Source of the DNA: an uncultured Prevotella sp.
Lineage (GTDB): Bacteria; Bacteroidota; Bacteroidia; Bacteroidales; Bacteroidaceae
Direction of reading: 5' to 3'
Length of the DNA stretch: 43,710 bases
Assembly (NCBI GenBank): GCA_947170265.1
Contig: CAMVSV010000021.1
Span: 1-43,710, forward strand
Shown: piece by piece, positions 8,234 through 15,516 of the stretch
Position numbering within the stretch: the first letter of the stretch is position 1
How the letters are laid out: every line of letters starts with the position of its first letter
Translations under genes and position numbers: made by a program
Notes under the pieces: model-generated
Told to the model about the DNA's origin: nothing
Databases searched by the model: none
The model's input: the letters and a program-made list of their open reading frames with translations, nothing else

Positions 8234-10108
8234 CTATAGACTTATATCTACGCCACCCATGAATGTTGCCCGGGGCATTGGGTATCCAAGATTGATTTCA
8301 TATCTCTGTGCCAGTAGGTTCTCGCCTCGAAGCCAGATGGATATTCCTTTTGTAAGGGAATAGGTTACAGAGGCGTTGATAAGAAAAGCGTTTTCCTTCT
8401 GTTCATTATCACCTACAGCGGTATATAGTCTGTTAAGGTATTGTAGTCCAGCAACGACATCCCAACGACTGTGCCTATAGTTTGCTCCCAGAAAGCCTTT
8501 GTATTCTGGAGCTGCTACTACTTTATGCCTCATGTGTAGCAGCGAGTGGTTGGTGGTTATGTTCCAGTGGCTGTTGATGCGGTAGTCTGCTTCCAGTTCC
8601 ATACCATAGTTCTCTATCTCGCCTGTGTTTACATTCTTGCGCTGAATGGTCTGAATCATGTTGTCACCTTTTATATAATAGAGGTTCATGCCATAATTGA
8701 ACGCTCCAAGGCGATGCCTCCACGATAGTTCGTAGTTCCATAGCCGCTCCGGCTTAAGGTCTGTATTTGAAGGTGGATAGAGATACATCTCGCGCATGGT
8801 GGGATTGCGGAATCCCTTGCTTGCCATGACTTTGATTTCGCCTGTTGCCATAGGTCTTACCACGATGCCAGCCTGTGGAATCCACTCAGTTCCTGTTATG
8901 GAGTGATGGTCGAGTCTGATGCCTGCGTCAACCGTCAGCCACTCAGCCAGATCTTGACGGAAATCCAAATAGCCAGCTATCTCATTACGATGTGAATGAC
9001 CGCTCTGCTTGTTTGGTGTGTCAAGAATTTCCCCTGTTGCTTTCGACGTGTAGTAGGCGTTACCGTAGATGTGCATATAATCTATGCCCACAGTCATGCG
9101 ATTACCCTTGAAGAGCGTAGCACTCTGATACCACGAAATGCCAGTAAGCGCATCTTTCGAGCGAAAATAACGCTGTGTGGGTTGTGCAGGATTTTGTGTA
9201 CCATCGTCAATCTTGTGTCGTCCGAAATTGCTGTAAACACTTAGAGCTCCACTTGTTTTGTTGTAGTGGTTCTCAAGCGCAGCCGATACCATTCCGCGTG
9301 TTATCCACTGGTTGGCCTCGAAAATCGGACTTGATACAGTTCCTGGGTAGCTCGCATTGAAATGTGTGATATTGGCATCAATGTAGGTATTCCAGTTGTT
9401 GTTGATGTCATAGCCTAACTTCAGGTATCCACCATATTGTTCAAACCCCATGCGAGGCCGGTGGTTATCTGTACGCCCATACTGTGCAGCAACAGTAGAA
9501 GTAAATCTCCCGCTGCGTATCTGGTTGGAAGCTTCAGTTTGGACCGTTCCGTAACTGCCTGTACCAAGATTGACATTAGTCTTCACACCATCTTCGTGCA
9601 TGCTGCGGGTAACGATATTCAGCACACCACCCATGGCATTTGAGCCGTAGAGCACAGAGGCAGGTCCTCGCAGTACCTCCACTCTATCTGCCATCAGCGT
9701 CTGGTAACTGTCGCTTATAGGGTGACCATAGATGCCCTGATACTGAGGATGTCCGTCTATTAAGACCAGTAGTTGTCCTGCACCTCCTGTTATACCACGC
9801 AGGTTGATTCCGCCTGCCGCTCCCGTAGAGGCACCATAGCCCATCACCGAACGCGAAGTGACAAAGAGACCAGGCACCTGTTGCATCACCGTTGGCAACA
9901 CGCTCGTCTGATGCTGCTCGGTCAGCATCTTGCGCCCAATTACCGTCACCGTCATGGGCAGATGACGCACGTCGGTGGCAGAGCGTGTGCCAGTCACTAC
10001 CACCTCCTGCAAGTGCAGGGTGTCACTCATATTTTCTGCAGAAGCAGGAATAGGAAACAAAAGCGTACTCGCAACCGAAGCCACGAGCACTGAAAACAAA
10101 CTTTTCAT
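8234..10108 (-). CDS. TonB-dependent outer-membrane receptor
   Basis: 624 residues. A signal peptide (MKSLFSVLVASVASTLLFPI) precedes a TonB-box-like LQEVVVTGTR, the plug domain (VTVIGRKML, VPGLFVTSRS, INLRGITGGAGQLLVLIDG, DRVEVLRGPASVLYGSNAMG, GVLNIVTR) and a ~450-residue 22-strand barrel ending PRATFMGGVDISL. It belongs to the BtuB/FepA-like receptors that import iron chelates, cobalamin or other scarce ligands. It is not a SusC, since the length is far shorter. Its ATG overlaps the stop of the upstream DUF362 gene (TAATG), indicating translational coupling and a shared function. It ends in Leu rather than the usual aromatic residue. Ligand unknown. Confidence 0.93.
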   Translation of the reverse strand: MKSLFSVLVASVASTLLFPIPASAENMSDTLHLQEVVVTGTRSATDVRHLPMTVTVIGRKMLTEQHQTSVLPTVMQQVPGLFVTSRSVMGYGASTGAAGGINLRGITGGAGQLLVLIDGHPQYQGIYGHPISDSYQTLMADRVEVLRGPASVLYGSNAMGGVLNIVTRSMHEDGVKTNVNLGTGSYGTVQTEASNQIRSGRFTSTVAAQYGRTDNHRPRMGFEQYGGYLKLGYDINNNWNTYIDANITHFNASYPGTVSSPIFEANQWITRGMVSAALENHYNKTSGALSVYSNFGRHKIDDGTQNPAQPTQRYFRSKDALTGISWYQSATLFKGNRMTVGIDYMHIYGNAYYTSKATGEILDTPNKQSGHSHRNEIAGYLDFRQDLAEWLTVDAGIRLDHHSITGTEWIPQAGIVVRPMATGEIKVMASKGFRNPTMREMYLYPPSNTDLKPERLWNYELSWRHRLGAFNYGMNLYYIKGDNMIQTIQRKNVNTGEIENYGMELEADYRINSHWNITTNHSLLHMRHKVVAAPEYKGFLGANYRHSRWDVVAGLQYLNRLYTAVGDNEQKENAFLINASVTYSLTKGISIWLRGENLLAQRYEINLGYPMPRATFMGGVDISL

Positions 10109-11064
10109 TACTTATCAATACTAATTAGTTCATACTTTTTCGTGCCAAGACCTATCTGCTCAGCATAGTCCACGGTATGGGTGCCGTGTAGTTTATGTAT
10201 GCGCTCTGTCAGCGGCTTGGCAGTGTCGCCCGACGTGTTAGTGTGGCTGAACACAAGGTCGAGACAAGCCTGGTCGAGTGCCACGGGGTCGAGCGACGCC
10301 AGTATGCCCATATCTTTCAGTTCGGGCGCAGCAGGATGTGAGTCGCAGTCACAGTCAATCGACATGTTGTTCATCACGTTGATATACAATATGCGCTCGC
10401 CATTTCCGAAATACTCGTGTACACCCTGTGCAGCAGCTGCCATTGACTCCAGGAAGTGGTCTTGCTCAGGCAGGTTATTAGATAGTTCTTCAGGTTTCGT
10501 TGTCACTCCCGCAGTATGGATATATGCCTTTCCTGCCGATGAAGCCACACCGATGGAGGCATTCTTCAGCACACCACCGAAGCCGCCCATGGCATGACCT
10601 TTGAAGTGGGCGAGGTTGATCATGAAGTCGTAGTGCGCCAAATGGCTTCCCACGATGTCATACTTGATGTGTTTCTTGTCGCGCACGGGGATGCGAATGT
10701 CTCCGTACTCGTCCATCAGGTCAACGGCAAAGATACTGTCGAAGCCATGCTTGTGGATGGTCTGCCAGTGGGCTTCCACCGTGTTGCGCTTGCCGGGATA
10801 GGCGGTGTTGCACTCCACGATGGTGCCGTTCACCTCGTCAACCAACTCGCGGATGAGGTTTGGCTTCAGGTAGTTGTTGCCGCCATCCTCACCGGTGGAA
10901 ATCTTTACTGCCACACGGCCTTTTACCTCGCGACCCAGTGCCTTGTAGATTTTCACTAACGACTCCGGTGTTATCTCCTTAGTCATGTAAACCTTGCTTT
11001 GTCCAAAGACTGCCAGCGACACCATCAGCGTCAGGGCACCGGCCATCATTCTCATTCTTTGCAT
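10108..11064 (-). CDS. Exported DUF362 protein, first copy
   Basis: 318 residues with a signal peptide (MRMMAGALTLMVSLAVFGQ; M1 and M4 are both possible starts). DUF362 proteins have no settled biochemical role. Visible conserved blocks are GRVAVKISTGEDGG, GTIVECNTAYPG, FMINLAHFKGHAMGGFGG, NVMNNMSIDCDCDSHPA and LASLDPVALDQACLDLV. The Cys/His pattern IDCDCDSH suggests a metal or cofactor site (inference). The stop codon overlaps the start of the TonB receptor gene, so the two are coupled. A close paralogue lies at 14466-15452. The leader contains a perfect terminator-like hairpin at 11125-11156. Confidence 0.88.
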   Translation of the reverse strand: MQRMRMMAGALTLMVSLAVFGQSKVYMTKEITPESLVKIYKALGREVKGRVAVKISTGEDGGNNYLKPNLIRELVDEVNGTIVECNTAYPGKRNTVEAHWQTIHKHGFDSIFAVDLMDEYGDIRIPVRDKKHIKYDIVGSHLAHYDFMINLAHFKGHAMGGFGGVLKNASIGVASSAGKAYIHTAGVTTKPEELSNNLPEQDHFLESMAAAAQGVHEYFGNGERILYINVMNNMSIDCDCDSHPAAPELKDMGILASLDPVALDQACLDLVFSHTNTSGDTAKPLTERIHKLHGTHTVDYAEQIGLGTKKYELISIDK

Positions 11065-11118
11065 TCTATTGATTCTTTTTGTTAAGTTATACAGTTCTAT
11101 ATCACGCTGTAAAATTAC

Positions 11119-11156
11119 GAAAAAATCGGCAGTCTGCTGTTACACAAACTGCCGAT
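11119..11156 (-). terminator. Terminator-like hairpin in the leader of the DUF362-TonB operon
   Basis: Inverted repeat ATCGGCAGT/ACTGCCGAT (arms 11125-11133 and 11148-11156), followed on the minus strand by six T residues. It sits about 55 bases upstream of the DUF362 start codon. It either attenuates the operon or is the leftover terminator of a gene that once lay upstream on the same strand. Confidence 0.6.
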
Positions 11157-11313
11157 ATATTTGCACATTTTACTGAAAAACCGATTAAGCGAGAGAAATG
11201 AAAACAAGCTTTCATTTCCGAACGTGAGGCTTTTATACAAAATTTTGATGAAAAGTTGGCGTTAAACCTACTGAAATTGAAGCAAGATGGAATGATTGTC
11301 GCAGAAATTTAGT

Positions 11314-11321
11314 ATCTTTGG
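11314..11321 (+). promoter_or_regulatory. Putative promoter -7 box for the unknown gene at 11373
   Basis: TATCTTTG fits TAnnTTTG. A TTG lies at 11297-11299, closer than the usual 19-base spacing, so the -33 match is poor. Confidence 0.4.
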
Positions 11322-11372
11322 AGCATGAATTTATAATAAATCCATTATGAAATTTCGTTAAGTCCTATACAT

Positions 11373-12533
11373 ATGAGTGCATTAGACTACATATTAGCAA
11401 ATTATCAACAAGAGAAATACCAAGAAAACCTTGCTGAAAGAACTGTGTTGAGGGCTTTAGTGCATACCCTCAACAAGGAAGAACTGCTTATACTTCAAAA
11501 GAAATTGAAGCGTGGTTCTTCCAAATGGAGCGTGGGCAAGGGACTTTATGAGGAAGCAATTAAAGTCTTGGGCAAGATACAGCCACATAGGAATGAAAGC
11601 ATTTCTGCCCTATTGAAAGCCTTTACTGAAAAACAGAATGGCAAGGTTGCAGTAGCAAGGGTAGAACTGAGAGATAGATTTAGCAAGCAATCATTTCTGA
11701 CACAACGAAAGATACTGAAAGCCATGCTCCATGCTTCAAAACAAGATAGGATGTGGGCATATAATCGGTTGAACTATAGTTGGGATGGTTTCTTTTTTGA
11801 AGATGTACAAGACTTGTGGGAACAATACCACGAAAAAGAATGTGGTATCGTTATTATAAAGTACTTTCCTATGGAATATGTATATGATAACTTGCCCGCA
11901 TTAGATACACATGGCAACTACACAAATCTTTGCATCAAGTTAATACATCACCCAAAGTTCCAGATAGATAAGAAGAGGCTAAAAGAAGCACCTGTATTTT
12001 ATGGTAGCCCCGAAGTGGAATATCTCTACATCCTGGCTAAGTCTAAAAGTAAGATAGAAAAAGGAGAAGCCACACGCACATTGTTTAATCAGATGGCTGT
12101 ATTTATCAACATAGTTAATACTCCACCCCAATTTATAGGCAACAGGGCATACAACTTTGAACGTCAGATAGAAGATGGGAATGTTACCACCAAGCATCTT
12201 GAATTCGTATCTTGCGTTCTCTGGTGCATGGGTGAACTCGGATTGGTTGATGAACTGATTGCTTTTGAAGAATGGGACAACATGGTTAGAATAAAGTTCT
12301 TGGGAAGTGAGGAACTGCAATATATGGGGAATGCCTATTCTTCTGAAGAAGAAAAGGAGTTGTGGCACCTCTTTCTTCAGACTATCACAGAATGTTTGCC
12401 GACAGAATATCAGCAGTTGGTTCAAGTGAAGTATTCCTCAACCCCAAAGCCAACAAAGGAGGATTTGCTTAACAACAACCCTGCTCTTAATTCTCTTGTG
12501 GAGAAACTTGGGTTAGAAATTGTACAATACTAA
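11373..12533 (+). CDS. Hypothetical protein, possibly helical repeat
   Basis: I do not recognise this 386-residue protein. It has no signal peptide or membrane segment, so it is probably cytosolic. It is rich in Lys, Glu and Leu with long predicted helices (TVLRALVHTLNKEELLILQK, KVLGKIQPHRNESISALLKA), and its overall look is that of an alpha-helical repeat scaffold. Aromatic-rich stretches such as RLNYSWDGFFFEDVQDLW and KYFPMEYVYDNLP break the helices. Base composition is more AT-rich than the flanking cluster, and the next things to the right are a VirE tail and a decayed gene start, so it is probably foreign cargo. It has its own promoter box and runs against the direction of all surrounding genes. 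A defence or fitness role cannot be argued from sequence alone. Confidence 0.75.
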   Translation: MSALDYILANYQQEKYQENLAERTVLRALVHTLNKEELLILQKKLKRGSSKWSVGKGLYEEAIKVLGKIQPHRNESISALLKAFTEKQNGKVAVARVELRDRFSKQSFLTQRKILKAMLHASKQDRMWAYNRLNYSWDGFFFEDVQDLWEQYHEKECGIVIIKYFPMEYVYDNLPALDTHGNYTNLCIKLIHHPKFQIDKKRLKEAPVFYGSPEVEYLYILAKSKSKIEKGEATRTLFNQMAVFINIVNTPPQFIGNRAYNFERQIEDGNVTTKHLEFVSCVLWCMGELGLVDELIAFEEWDNMVRIKFLGSEELQYMGNAYSSEEEKELWHLFLQTITECLPTEYQQLVQVKYSSTPKPTKEDLLNNNPALNSLVEKLGLEIVQY

Positions 12534-12554
12534 AAACAAAGAGGAAAAAATAAT

Positions 12555-12606
12555 CAGTTACCCTGCTTACCTTGTGAATGGTAAGAGGGTAACTGAAAAT
12601 TCAAAG
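12555..12606 (-). terminator. Hairpin between the unknown gene and the VirE remnant
   Basis: CAGTTACCCT pairs with AGGGTAACTG, and inside it CTTACC pairs with GGTAAG with one bulged G. On the minus strand the stem is followed by ATTATTTTTT; on the plus strand by AAAAT. It could end transcription from either side. Confidence 0.55.
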
Positions 12607-12610
12607 TTAT

Positions 12611-12817
12611 TCAAATTCCGTGTTTTTTCTCCTTTTCCAAATATCCATAAACCCCATTCCTTTTCACTCTTTCAAATTTCATGTCCCTAAGAATGCGACC
12701 CAAAATCTGAATGGAAAGCGACTTAAAGCCTGTTTTCTGAACCAGAGCTTGTTGTATCTGTGTGGTTTGTAGAAATGAAGTTTCATCCCCACCAGTTGAT
12801 GTCAAATATTTGCTGCA
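12611..12817 (-). pseudogene. C-terminal remnant of a VirE/DUF3874-type protein
   Basis: About 68 codons follow an in-frame TAA with no ATG (only TTG at 12805). The visible segment (FLQTTQIQQALVQKTG, SIQILGRILRDMKFERV, KRNGVYGYLE) resembles the C-terminal winged-helix tail of Bacteroidales VirE/DUF3874 proteins, which are primase-helicase-like proteins of mobile islands. The catalytic part is gone. It is best read as the leftover end of an excised or deleted mobile element and marks an insertion or deletion boundary in the redox cluster. The assignment relies on the tail pattern only. Confidence 0.55.
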
Positions 12818-12861
12818 TTACAGATAATTGTTTTTTATCAAATAATCACTTAAACATCTTT

Positions 12862-12918
12862 CTACCGCTCATGAATACCTATCAGTGCTGCGGCTAAAAT
12901 ATTTTTCTTCTTCATCAT
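12862..12918 (-). pseudogene. Decapitated 5' end of a second dienelactone-hydrolase-like gene
   Basis: ATG ATG AAG AAG starts an 18-codon frame reading MMKKKNILAAALIGIHER then TAG. The first 14 residues and the DNA closely match the start of the exported hydrolase gene at 8106 (MMIKKNVLAAVLIGM); about 80 percent of some 42 bases agree by eye. Homology stops abruptly at IHER. It is a signal-peptide stub of a deleted paralogue, next to the VirE remnant. Confidence 0.65.
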
Positions 12919-12994
12919 GTCTTTCATTTTATTTCTATGATATTATTTAAACGACTATATATAACTTACATGAGGAACTAACGCCAACATTCAG

Positions 12995-13780
12995 CTACCC
13001 TGTATAATTTATGTATAGTTCATCTATTGAATATAGCACAGCTTTTCCTGATATGAACACTTTATTGCCATCTCTACGGCAATAAAGTGTTCCTCCACGT
13101 TTTGATGCCTGATAGGCAACAAGTTCATCCTTTCCTAATGTGTCAGCCCAATAAGGAATGATGTGGCAATGACCAGAACCGCAGACTGGGTCTTCGGGAA
13201 TTGAAAGCTTTAGGGCAAAACTTCGAGACACACAATCATACTTATCTCCTCTGGCAGTGACATGGAGCAATAGACCGTCAAGGTCCATGACCTTATCTAA
13301 ATCTGGTTTCAATTCACGAACAGTCTGTTCATCTTCCACAACACATACCAAATCGCGGGCAAAGTAGGCTTCCTTTATAGATGTTCCCAATGCATTCTCC
13401 ATTGCAGTCGTCACTGTTGTTGGGTGTAAGTCATATCCGGGAAACTCCATCTCATATAGGCTTCCTTTGCGTACTACCGTCAGTTCGCCGCTTAATGTAG
13501 TAAACACTACCCTATCAGCATCCATCTCATGATAGTTGAACAACACAAAAGCCGTTGCCAACGTGGCGTGTCCACAAAGGTCTATTTCTCCGTTTGGAGT
13601 AAACCACCGCAGATGCCATTTCTCACCTTCTCTGACGGTGAATGCTGTTTCGGAATAATTGTTCTCCTGAGTGATGTTCAACATTAAATCATCGGTCAAC
13701 CACTTATCCAATACACAAACGGCAGCTTGATTACCATGAAACACAGAGTCGGTAAAAGCATCTACAACATATTGTTTCAT
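12995..13780 (-). CDS. PhzF-family isomerase/epimerase-like protein
   Basis: 261 residues of the PhzF/YddE fold. PhzF isomerises trans-2,3-dihydro-3-hydroxyanthranilate; most homologues have unknown substrates. Typical motifs are VDAFTDSVFHGNQAAVCVLD at the N terminus, the catalytic Glu at E44 in NYSETAF, RWFTPNGEIDLCGHATLA, and DPVCGSGHCHIIPYW in the second half. The gene lies 9 bases after the FMN reductase gene and is probably co-transcribed. It starts the 3' end of the second leftward part of the redox cluster. No phenazine genes are present, so a phenazine role is unlikely. Confidence 0.9.
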   Translation of the reverse strand: MKQYVVDAFTDSVFHGNQAAVCVLDKWLTDDLMLNITQENNYSETAFTVREGEKWHLRWFTPNGEIDLCGHATLATAFVLFNYHEMDADRVVFTTLSGELTVVRKGSLYEMEFPGYDLHPTTVTTAMENALGTSIKEAYFARDLVCVVEDEQTVRELKPDLDKVMDLDGLLLHVTARGDKYDCVSRSFALKLSIPEDPVCGSGHCHIIPYWADTLGKDELVAYQASKRGGTLYCRRDGNKVFISGKAVLYSIDELYINYTG

Positions 13781-13789
13781 CTCTGTATG

Positions 13790-14410
13790 TTATCTAATAA
13801 AATTCATGGGTTGCCACTCTTCCCGTTCCGGATAATCAGGAGCATCATTGGTGTGAATTTTCTTCAGCAGCCACGACATGTTATTTGCCAGCGTTCTCAT
13901 GGTCTGCATACCCTCTACATCCAGTGATGCTTCTCCTGGTGTCCTTCCATAGGCTATATTCCAGTATTGGGAAGTCACCACAGGCATGTTCATCATCTCA
14001 AACATCATGTTTATTGTCTGGTAAGCAGCCGAAGCACCTCCACGTCGGCATACAGCAACAGCTGCCGCAGGTTTGTTCTGCACTTTTGCGCCGGAGAAGA
14101 AGGCACGCTGAAGGACAGCCAGCACAGCGCCGTTGGGCTGACCGTAATACACAGGTGAACCCACGATGAGAGCATCGCTCTCATTGATTCTTTCAACAAT
14201 ATGATTGCAAATATCATCATCGAAGACGCAATGTCCGAGTTGCTTAACCCTACATTGTCCACAGGCTATGCAGCCACGCACGGGTTTGTTGCCCAGCTGA
14301 ATGATTTCCGACTCTACACCATTTTTCTCAAGTTGACAGGCTATCTCAGAAAGTGCCGTAAAGGTGTTACCTTTTTTGTTGGCACTTCCGTTTAACAATA
14401 TTACTTTCAT
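13790..14410 (-). CDS. NADPH-dependent FMN reductase / iron-sulfur flavoprotein-like
   Basis: 206 residues with a flavodoxin-like fold of the NADPH-dependent FMN reductase family. The phosphate loop is LLNGSANKKGNTFTALSEIA. A cysteine cluster, GCIACGQCRVKQLGHC, is the pattern of iron-sulfur flavoproteins and may bind a cluster. The flavin-contact segment is DALIVGSPVYYGQPNGAVLAV. No signal peptide is seen, so it is cytosolic, unlike the lipoprotein flavodoxin at 4760. It precedes the PhzF gene in the same direction. It is probably an electron donor for a partner that cannot be named. Confidence 0.9.
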   Translation of the reverse strand: MKVILLNGSANKKGNTFTALSEIACQLEKNGVESEIIQLGNKPVRGCIACGQCRVKQLGHCVFDDDICNHIVERINESDALIVGSPVYYGQPNGAVLAVLQRAFFSGAKVQNKPAAAVAVCRRGGASAAYQTINMMFEMMNMPVVTSQYWNIAYGRTPGEASLDVEGMQTMRTLANNMSWLLKKIHTNDAPDYPEREEWQPMNFIR

Positions 14411-14465
14411 AATCTGCGTGTTTATATCCTAATTTTATGTTATTCTATAAATATTGACATGTCTA

Positions 14466-15452
14466 TTATTTGTCAATGTTCACCAATGTGTATTTTTTAG
14501 AACCAAGTCCAATCTTCTCAGCATGGTCAAGTGTGTGTGTGCCGTGCTGCTTGTCAATGCGGTTCAGCAGGTCTGTAGGATCGTTCTTAGCTGTCACCTT
14601 CTGCTGGTTGATTATATCTATGCACGCTTGGTCGAGAGCCACCGGATCTGTAGATGCGAGTATGCCATAGTCCTCCAGTTTTACAGGTTGTGGATGATCA
14701 ACGCAGTCACAATCAATTGACATGTTGTTCATCACATTGATATATATGATGCCCTGTTTCTTGTTGAAATAATTGACCACAGCCTGTGCCGCTGCTGCCA
14801 TACTCTCCAGAAATCCATCCTGATTGCCTATATATTCGGGTGTCCATATTTTGCCCATGTCAAGCTTCTCCATTTTTCCTGATGAGTGGATATAGGCTTT
14901 GCCGTTTTGGCTGGCGCATCCAATAGAGAGGTTCTTGATAGCACCTCCATAGCCTCCCATGGGATGCCCTTTGAAATGGTTGAGGGCAATCATGAAGTCA
15001 TAGTTTGCCATGTGTCCTCCCACTATGTCATATTTTATGTGAGTCTGATCCTTCACCGGTATGCGTATCTCATCATACTCATCCATGATATCTACGGGGA
15101 AGTAATTTAAAAACCCGTGACGTTCTATCACTTTCCAGTGGTTGGCAGAAGTGTTGCGCTCGTCAATCTTGTCTGCTGGTCTGTTGCCGTAAGCGGTGTT
15201 ACACTCCACTATGGTTCCATCAACTTCGAATACCAGATCCTTAATCAGCTCTGGCTTCAGATAGTTAGGGTTGCTACCTTCACCAGTTGAAACCTTAACA
15301 GCCACCCTACCTTTGGCTTCCACACCAAGAGCCTCGTAAATTTTTACTAATGCCTCTGGAGTAATATCTTTCGTTAAATACACCGTAGAGGTCTGTGCCG
15401 ATGCATTAATTGTTGCAAACATCAGCATCATGGAAATGATGGTATTTTTCAT
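14466..15452 (-). CDS. Exported DUF362 protein, second copy
   Basis: 328 residues with signal peptide MKNTIISMMLMFATINASAQ. It is strongly similar along its length to the DUF362 protein at 10108-11064: KDITPEALVKIYEALG, GRVAVKVSTGEGSN, GTIVECNTAYGN, FMIALNHFKGHPMGGYGG, NVMNNMSIDCDCVDHPQP and LASTDPVALDQACIDII. The Cys pattern IDCDC is kept but the following residues differ. An insertion of about ten residues (NRPADKIDER) distinguishes it. Unlike the first copy it is not coupled to a TonB receptor. Function unknown; probably periplasmic. The two copies may act on different substrates or as partners (inference). Confidence 0.88.
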   Translation of the reverse strand: MKNTIISMMLMFATINASAQTSTVYLTKDITPEALVKIYEALGVEAKGRVAVKVSTGEGSNPNYLKPELIKDLVFEVDGTIVECNTAYGNRPADKIDERNTSANHWKVIERHGFLNYFPVDIMDEYDEIRIPVKDQTHIKYDIVGGHMANYDFMIALNHFKGHPMGGYGGAIKNLSIGCASQNGKAYIHSSGKMEKLDMGKIWTPEYIGNQDGFLESMAAAAQAVVNYFNKKQGIIYINVMNNMSIDCDCVDHPQPVKLEDYGILASTDPVALDQACIDIINQQKVTAKNDPTDLLNRIDKQHGTHTLDHAEKIGLGSKKYTLVNIDK

Positions 15453-15516
15453 AATATGATAGTTAATCTTTGAATATTCTTATCAATTTCTATTAATATA
15501 GCCTGCGTTTTACACG

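Larger units (their letters stand above)
11065..11372. other. Intergenic region between the DUF362 gene and the unknown rightward gene
   Basis: It contains the leader of the leftward DUF362-TonB operon with a hairpin and T-tract (11119-11156), a GTTACACAAACTGC element at 11139-11152 inside that hairpin, and the rightward promoter box TATCTTTG at 11314-11321. Short stretches at about 11202-11313 look weakly coding but need a frameshift. Confidence 0.5.

Noticed and set aside
8234..10108. SusC/SusD glycan uptake pair
   Set aside because: The receptor is about 620 residues without the SusC N-terminal extension and no SusD neighbour exists.
11202..11313. Possible coding remnant (ERE-AFIQNFDEKLALNLLK-like stretch) before the unknown gene
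   Set aside because: The frame must shift once near 11280 to keep the similarity to a nuclease/transposase tail; no start and too short to support.
12995..13780. Phenazine biosynthesis
   Set aside because: Only a PhzF-like protein is present; no other phz genes, and PhzF homologues are widespread in non-producers.
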